Source: Ischnura elegans (lineage: Eukaryota; Arthropoda; Insecta; Odonata; Coenagrionidae). Taken from it: a stretch of DNA of 64,000 nucleotides. Under the pieces are notes generated by a model. It made no database searches. It saw only the letters and a list, made by a program, of their open reading frames with translations, and had not been told where the DNA came from. Numbering within the stretch: the stretch's first letter is position 1; the number at the start of each line of letters is the position of its first letter. The stretch lies in assembly GCF_921293095.1 (NCBI RefSeq), contig NC_060251.1, positions 58,855,585 to 58,919,584 of the forward strand, given 5' to 3'. The position numbers and the translations under genes are program-made. This document shows, one piece after another, positions 57,701 to 64,000 of this stretch.

Positions 57701-60700
57701 ACCACTGAGGTACAGATAATAAACTTTCATTATTTCAACTCACCACTCCATTTTCAAAACTACATCAATACAAAATTCATCTGATGCTACTGACCTTTGA
57801 GAGCGATTGACCTTGTTCTGGTACATATTTATTCGAGCCAAATGATTTGACCTAAAGGAGTTGAGGAGGAGGCTGGATGGTATATTCAATCCACCCCTGC
57901 CTCTCGAAGAACCTCGCCCTCTGCCTCTTGAGGCACCTCGACCTCCACCTCTAGGTGTTCTCCTATACTGCACACGAGAATATGACCCCTGAAAAAATAG
58001 CAAAAGGTAAATTTTCATTAAACAAGGTATCTTTACAAATAAAGTCATTTCGGTAGTCACAGAGAGGTTACCGACTAATTTCCTGGACTAATAATAAATG
58101 GACATGGCATCATCGTCATATTCCAACGATCCTAAGATTGGTTTGATGCAGCTCTCCATTCCACCAGCCATTTCACAGTAACATATTTCTTCTCTCTTGT
58201 ATTCTTTTATAACCTGCCCTATGTAACTCATTTAGGGCCGTCCGTTACCCTACTTCCCTTCCACCTATCCATCTACCATTGTTTTCATCAGACTGTAATG
58301 CCTCATTATGTGGCTGACTGATTTATCACATCTTCCCATTAAGGTTTTCAGAACAATTCCCTTTTCTTCCACTCTTCTTAGCACTTCCTCATTACTTACT
58401 CAGTCAATCCCCTTTATCTTCATCATTCTTTGGTTGCACCACATTTTGAATGCTTCCACTCTTGACGCCTTAGATGCTGTCAAATGGAATTAAATAAATG
58501 CTCTAGTTTTCCACAGTTAAATTTTTCTCTGCAAGCATGTCAATGCACTTACGACAAATAGATTACATCAGATACACAGCTTTAAGTGAGTTACAGCTCC
58601 CTATCACTGATATAACAATCATAGTATGCCCTGAAGCCAAAGCTAAAGGAAGAAGATGCCTAGAACTTCAAATAGTAGAACACCTGGTGTGAATTCGAGA
58701 GTGAAGGGTTCACATCACAATTAAGGCAAATGATTTTTCCACCGTGGAATTTTCTCGCTGCAAGTGCACTTGCGGGTGACTCCATCAACATATGCCAATA
58801 GAGTACAGTAGAACCTCTGTTATACGACCCCCAGTTATACGATGACCTCATTTATAAAGATTTTTTTGGTCCGGTTAATAACCCCATATGAACCCATGTA
58901 TTTCCAACCTCTGTTATGAAACTTTTCACTCATACGACTACCATGGTTACGAAACGTACTTCATAACTGAGGTTGGAAATAAATGGGTTCATATGGGGTT
59001 ATTCTCCTAACCCAAAAAAATTGGTGTATAAGTGATGTCATCGTATAACTGAGGGAGGTATAACCGAGGTTCTACTGTATATGGCATGCATTCAAATTAT
59101 AATACAGGTCTATTATATAACACTGTTGCAAGGATTACATACCATGCAGGAATAGTAGGCCGGCCCTAATTTTTCAGAATTGAGAAAAGTTATGTTTTCC
59201 TAGTCTCAAAATGGTCCAAATGAGGTTCATATTCATGTGTTAAAATTTGGTTTGAATAGGAAAACGTGATACGCCATATGAGGACACGCGAGGGAAAATA
59301 TGTTACCAAAGATGGCATTCGATAAACGTAGAGACCTGACCACTATCAAATTTATATGTACCTATATCAAATTTTGTCACTACTAATTCGAGAAATCTAT
59401 GTAAAGCATTGGAAATATGAAATGCATTCTTTGATGTGCCCACGCAAGATTGGTATAAACATCCTGATTATAAGAACGATTTGCAAATTATTTGGGGTCT
59501 TCAAGCAGTAGATGATTGTGCAGAGAGAGGTGTGAAAACAATTCAAGATTTTAAGTCAACCACGTAGAGGAAAGAGAGCTTTCAAAATTAATTACTAACA
59601 ATAAGTGTGAATTTTCATCGTAGCACAACCCCTAACGTCCGCAAATACACTTTAAAGGCCAAATATGGGGTGTAAGTGAAAGATTAGAAATATGACAATG
59701 TATTTTGTTTTGGTTAATATGTGCTGAAATTCATAGGTGAAATTACGAGTAAATTGATCACTTTGATTGGAAGTGTTGTCATGGCAATTAAACTCTTTCT
59801 AACGCAAGCACATTTCTTCAAAGACTACATGTTGCCATCAGGAGCAAGGTCTTTGCCGAGGGAGGGGAGGGGGTGGAGGGGAAGTCTGTAGTAAGTGGTG
59901 CGGGCCGTGCCTCAGCGGCGCCGCGGTGCGGGGTAGCGCCCTTGGGGGTGGATTGCATTACGACGGACGATATCTAGTAAACGCTTAGAGATAGGTCAAA
60001 ACAAACAGAAAATCGGCCCTAAAGGGCTTTACTTTTACGTTTTACATAGAAATAGTACTTTTTCGGCCCCAAAAATCTCAATTGAGGGTCCTCAGTACTT
60101 AGGGCCCTTGGGGCACGGGTTGCCGTTATTTTAAAGTAACCAAATTTTAACACGTGAATATGAGCCTCTTTTGGACCATTTTGAGACTAGGAAAACATAA
60201 CTTTTCTCAATTATGAAAAATAAGGGCCGGTCTAAGGAATAGTCCTCAGGTTTCCTACCAGGTGTACATTTGAGTCACAGGTCCCAACGTTTCGATGAAT
60301 AAGTCTGTCATCGTCTTCAGGGGGTTGGATTCAATAAAACCTTAGGACCAGTGACCCAAACCTACACCCGGTGGGAAAACCAAGAACTATTCCTGAAGAG
60401 CACACGCCGGGAAAAACTCAAATCCTACATTACATACCATATTTACTCTGGTCCCAAATCCTATTCTCTGCCTGTTGTTTAAAAATTTCTTGGCCATTTG
60501 CAGTCTACTGCGGGCCAAGGCTATATTTAGCTGCCGCTGACGTATTCTATCCTGAAACAGAAGAACAAAAAGTTTATCAATCTTTAAACTACTGGAACTG
60601 GAACATTATCAAACATGAAGATGACAATTTTTAACTATAAATTTTCTTTGTATCTATCATAGTAAAAGCTATCCATAATTTTTGTCATGCATGATCCATC

Positions 60701-63700
60701 TTCAATTTCAAGAACTCAATATTTTTCTAAATCATGGTAAGATAATTATTAATAACAATGAAAGGGTAGTTTTCTTCATTAAAGAAAACGAAAGGCATTG
60801 ATTGCGATTCATTACCCATCATTAGAGTATTCATAATATACAAATCATATAGTTTTAGAAATCCCAGTTTCGACGAATGTTAATGGTCAATTTTAACCTC
60901 ATTTGAAAAAGCCCAGATTGTGATGCCACTTCAAGTGAGGTCACAGGGACCTAGATTCTATACGAGTAGATAGGAGATTTAAATCGTCTGAGATTACCAT
61001 GCACAGATATGAGATATGAGGCACAGAGCTCAGGGAAACATCTCTTAATAATCACCTATTAAAATTGCCCATGGTCAGACAGTTTCTTTGTTTGATAGGG
61101 TATTAATAATCCTTATTTAAGCCAAGCACTACCTGCTAGCAGCCTGCATGGTGGCGGCATTCATAGCCTCGCACTAAGGTGGCCTCACACAGTGGCAGCT
61201 GGAACCAGAATGACGTGACACAGGCTTTTCCCAGCAGTCATACTTAGCCGTAAAGTTTTTGCATGCTTGTAAATTTTCACTTTTCCAAAAAAAAGATATC
61301 GTCATAAAAAAATCTAAAAGCATGGAATACGTACTCCAGGAGTAATAATCTTTCGATTTAGGCTATAAAAAATAAATGGGAAACCACCCCATTATGACTT
61401 ATCTGATAACTAGAACATTTTAATAAATTATATAAATGCATCCCTCCCACTACTAATCCTTTCCCTAAGGTTACCGTGAACCCTTTGAAAATTGATGAAG
61501 TTTCAAGGACAGATTTAGCTTCCAGCAAATTTTTAAGGCCTCATTACAATATTCCATTAAATGGTATGAGTTTACGTCAGAATGCATGGACAATTTTGGT
61601 GGACCAGAATGGGAAATAAGCAATTGCAAGAACAAATTAGAACAAGTTCCATTTTCAGTGCATGCATTTGCACAAGTTGGGAGGTTGCATTTCTGCACTC
61701 ATACATTTAGATATCAACTCCTAGTGGTAAAAGTGCCACACAACCACGCATTATGACTTCAAGCCCCATCCGAAGGAGTATTAAAGGCCGCTATACATGG
61801 TGAATTATCATGCTGAATGATCATGCTGAATGATCATATGAATGAAATCACTGTGTATAGCAGAAAAATTTGAATGACCAGTCATATGCATGATCATTCA
61901 GTGAAAATTAGAACACGTTCTTTTTTGCTCGCATGACCCTGGGAATGATCACGTGATCATTCAGCACGATCATTCGCATGATCATTCACAGTGTATAGCG
62001 CCCTTTAGAAAAGCAATAAAGAAATGTTTCCACATAAGCAGCAATTAACACAAATTCTCATATCAACACACAACTATAACACAGGTTTTCAATGGAGAGT
62101 AAAAATAAAGAGCAAGAGCACCACTGTCTTGCTATGAAATGATTGATCAGGGAAATGATATGCTTGCATTTGATTGTGTCCACTATGGACCATGGTTGCG
62201 TTTCCTAGTTTGTATTTTGAAGGGAATAAGAAACCTAAAAACTCAGAGCAGAAAATGCAGAGAAATCACCATTTGACAAAGATAATGATTAAAGGTATGA
62301 TCACCTGCAATGCTGGGTATTCTAAATAAGAGAAAACATATTGAAGGTGGTCAAATTATCAGCTTCTTCCTCCAACTTAAGAGCCAATTGTCATGGAAGG
62401 TTAGATAGAAGAGATCATAATGGTTGGGTGGGTGGTGGTCAGCTAACCCCATGCTGGCTCCCACAACCATCACCGACCAAAAAAATTAGTCAAAAGGATC
62501 GAAAGGTAGACCTTTATTCATGCCACAAAATATACAATCATGGCTAGTCACGGCACTAATTGAGAACTTCTTCTTAAATCATCTTGAAGATTTTTTCCCA
62601 AATAAAGTATCGGTCCGGTAAATATGTGCTCAACATAGGCGAAAAAAATCTGAATTGCATAATACTTGACGATTATATTATTTAAAAAAATAGCTACCAT
62701 CAACTGTTTTCTCCCTTTTTAACACCAAAAATATATCCCAATCAATGGGAATTCTTCAATTAAGTGACGCTCTCGTATGAAATTTATTGAAAAGACATTC
62801 ACTAAGAAGATGCTACATCACAAGAGTGGGTAATGTGAGAATGGAAGCAAGATATACAAGACGACTTTTATACGACAAAAAGTTGCAATGATGCTCCCAA
62901 CTGTAATTAAAACCATTTCACCAGCCCTTTTCTATTACCGTGAACAAACAAATTACACCTAGAACATTCTAGAGACTGTAAGTCAAATGTCACCTGACCT
63001 AACCATTAAGTATCTCTAAAATTAAAATTGAAAGCTTCCATTGAAAAATCATTTAAAAAATTAACATGAGTGATTACAATTGATTTGTTGTGCCAGTAAT
63101 GACAACTGACCATTCAGTCAACAAAATAACAATCAACCCTTAAACCAATAAGAATGCTACAGCCTAGAAATTCGGCATATTGCATTAAGCAGCTTAAAAT
63201 TGACAATCACATAGTAAAAACTCTCCATAAGACCACTTTTTCCTTCCGTACACATTGCTTACAGCCCAACAAGACACTACCAAATATCTTGACAAACAAT
63301 TTGACAGTGAGATAACAAAGAAACTTACCATAATTGAAACATTATATTGCCAGTTGCCGTAACTTAGGATAGCTCACCTCAATTCTGAGAGGAAGGTTTC
63401 TTTGTCCAACAAGGTTTCTTTGTTCAGCATAGTTCCTTTGTCCAATAATGTTTCTCTGTCCCCCACGAAAGCCTCTTATCCGAAATCCTCCGCGTCTAAT
63501 ACGGTATGAAACCTAATTATAAAACAAGTTACAAAAACAATTAAAAAAAACTTATTCCTAAGTACGAACACGAGAATCCCTACATGGCGCGACCAAGCAC
63601 AACAAGCTGATTGCATTATATTGACACACTCACGGAAATCTTGTTTTCATAATTGCAAGCAAGGTAATACAAAAAAGAAATGAGTTCAATTGGTTACATA

Positions 63701-63984
63701 GTTATCATAAATTGAATTCCCGCCTTGCAATTCCCGGGGTGGATTCATGGCCAGGGAAACCAATGATTCTGCTACGGATAAATATTAAAAAAAAAATGAC
63801 AATGAGAATCCACAATGAGATTGTATTTAAGGCAATTGTAGAAGTTGTAGCAAATAAAACTGCCCTCACAGAATCCCGAGACAAGATAACATGCACTGAG
63901 TATGAAGGTTAACTAAGAGAGCAAATGACACACACTTACGTTCGTTTTAATTCCACCGCGTTTAGAATTTCTGTTTGATGCCAT
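54493..63984 (-). CDS. RGG-rich mRNA-export-adaptor-like protein (UIF/FYTTD1- or CHTOP-like), 273 residues
   Basis: Probable nuclear RNA-binding adaptor for the UAP56/TREX mRNA-export pathway. Five exons join exactly in phase: 63984-63940, 63512-63378, 57988-57795, 56975-56817 and 54781-54493 (822 bases). Residues 16-60 are Arg/Gly/Gln-rich with four (G/E)QRN repeats. About residues 68-95 are an RGG/RGR box (RGGGRGASRGRGRGSSRGRGG). Exon 4 gives APSLIVSIENE and a basic RTGRRGLRKRGG. The C-terminus has LTNDVYQPRN, a MGRGHFLARQMNGRAIDGLN block and a final TLNERFGGRM. TLNERFG matches the C-terminal motif of vertebrate UIF (FYTTD1); CHTOP has a related N-terminal SLNERF. Function is inferred from these motifs and composition. 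The frame is open to the window edge upstream of the ATG, so the N-terminus may be longer. Confidence 0.75.
56817..56975 (-). CDS. RGG gene, exon 4
   Basis: 159 bases; acceptor ATTTTCCAG, donor GTAAGT. Encodes AAMRNQVPAAPSLIVSIENE, RAGTPAISGIRTGRRG and LRKRGGNLGIQHVPTM; ends CA, completed to Gln by exon 5. Confidence 0.82.
57795..57988 (-). CDS. RGG gene, exon 3 (RGG box)
   Basis: 194 bases; acceptor TTTTTTCAG, donor GTCAGT. Encodes GSYSRVQYRRTP, the RGG box, then NIPSSLLLNSFRSNHLARIN. Ends with AG, completed to Ser by exon 4. Confidence 0.82.
58130..58480 (-). pseudogene. LINE reverse-transcriptase C-terminal relic
   Basis: The minus-strand translation gives LEAFKMWCNQRMMKIK, SNEEVLRRVEEK and HIMRHYSLMKTM across stops. 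This is the post-RT block also seen in the RTE element (LEAFEMWVWRRMERVKW) but diverged, so it is a different LINE family. It lies in intron 2 of the RGG gene. Confidence 0.7.
58806..59077. mobile_element. Tigger/pogo-type palindromic MITE, 272 bp, TA TSD
   Basis: Termini CAGTAGAACCTCTGTTATAC and its complement ending GAGGTTCTACTG, flanked by TA at 58804-58805 and 59078-59079. Nearly the whole element is self-complementary (CCCCATATGAACCCAT repeated inverted). Same terminus as the older element at 25808. Confidence 0.92.
59156..60234. mobile_element. hAT-type element with about 100-bp TIRs and 8-bp TSD
   Basis: AGGAATAG at 59148-59155 and 60235-60242. Terminal inverted repeats start TAGRCCGGCCCT and extend about 100 bases through GAGAAAAGTTATGTTTTCC and CTCAAAATGGTCCAAA to CACGTG/CATGTG. 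The interior (about 0.87 kb) has no transposase frame; it is GC-rich near 59850-59960. Non-autonomous. Confidence 0.92.
60236..60393 (-). repeat. Long inverted repeat around TGAAGA-hairpin-GAAAC (H4)
   Basis: Arms GGAATAGT...ACTATTCC enclose near-complementary sequence (GTTTTCCCACC/GGTAGGAAAC, GTCACTGGTCC/GGACCTGTGAC). On the minus strand: CTGAAGA (60320-60314), one extra base, helix GATGA/TCATC, GAAAC (60293-60289), then GTTGGGACC. Core and arm ends match H2. The hAT element at 59156-60234 is inserted directly at its edge. Confidence 0.75.
60760..61393 (+). repeat. Family-A interspersed element, copy 4 (most diverged)
   Basis: Begins AAAGGGTAGTTTTCTTCATT and ends GGGAAACCACCCCATT. Shares ATTGCGATTCATTACCCA, CAGGGAAACAT and TACTCCAGGAGTAATAATC with the other copies. 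Confidence 0.72.
61560..61765. repeat. Interspersed repeat E, copy 2
   Basis: About 75-80% similar to 46920-47080 over the shared core (GGACCAGAATGGGAAATA, CATGCATTTGCACAAGTTG). Confidence 0.6.
61785..62004. mobile_element. MITE with AGGSCGCTATACA ends and ATGATCATTC iterations
   Basis: Left TTAA (61781-61784) then AGGCCGCTATACA; right TGTATAGCGCCCT then TTAG (62005-62008). A TTAA-type duplication with one change would suggest piggyBac mobilisation; TTA would suggest Harbinger. Inside, the decamer ATGATCATTC or close variants recur many times in both orientations. Confidence 0.7.
62009..63377. other. Intron 2 of the RGG gene, remaining part; nothing assigned
   Basis: AT-rich, no further repeat or exon recognised. 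Intron 2 spans 57989-63377. Confidence 0.45.
63378..63512 (-). CDS. RGG gene, exon 2
   Basis: 135 bases, phase 0 at both ends; acceptor TATAATTAG, donor GTGAGC. Encodes VSYRIRRGGFRIRGFRGG then four QRN repeats. It has no ATG and is bounded by introns, so it was read directly from the splice sites. Confidence 0.8.
63940..63984 (-). CDS. RGG gene, exon 1 (putative start)
   Basis: Encodes MASNRNSKRGGIKTN, then donor GTAAGT at 63939. Upstream in-frame codons (RGRVG) reach the end of the window without a stop. Confidence 0.7.
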
Positions 63985-64000
63985 ACCAACCCGACCCCTC

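Noticed and set aside
60371-60634. 87-codon plus-strand open frame after the H4 hairpin
   Set aside because: It begins inside the inverted repeat and runs into AT-rich DNA; no family motif, and it lies antisense within an intron of the RGG gene.

Overview
The window is animal nuclear DNA, most likely from an insect with a large, repeat-rich genome. Host genes are split into short exons with GT-AG introns, and the families fit arthropods: a CYP4-type P450, a MADF-BESS factor and an RGG-rich mRNA-export-adaptor-like protein. AT-rich spacers are packed with transposons of many superfamilies. I cannot name the species from sequence alone.

Layout. 1-7475 (minus): the first three coding exons of a CYP4 cytochrome P450, continuing past the left edge; intron 1 holds a piggyBac element with TTAA ends. 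8800-10400: a broken Ty3/gypsy-like gag-protease fragment and a LINE reverse-transcriptase tail. 10574-29500: mostly relics, including a Helitron helicase piece, RTE tails, several hairpin loci, hAT-type MITEs and a pogo/Tigger-like element with another element nested in it. 29753-33080: an end-to-end RTE-type LINE with a perfect 11-bp target duplication, broken only by a one-base homopolymer shift and one stop. 33090-47200: duplicated fragments, more MITEs and a tandem satellite of about 391 bp. 47950-50581 (plus): a complete four-coding-exon MADF-BESS gene. 53003-53322: a tRNA-derived SINE with a 13-bp target duplication. 54493-63984 (minus): five in-phase coding exons of a 273-residue RGG protein ending in a TLNERFG motif; its large second intron has collected a Tigger-like MITE, a hAT element, a hairpin, a family-A repeat and another MITE.

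The three host genes are not an operon or an obvious pathway. The strongest results are the splice-phase-consistent models for the MADF-BESS and RGG genes and the transposons whose ends are fixed by target-site duplications. The least explained signal is a set of five loci with a TGANGA-hairpin-GAAA(C) core, three of them inside long inverted repeats with partly different arms. I saw no tRNA genes (apart from the SINE head), rRNA genes, CRISPR arrays or bacterial operons.
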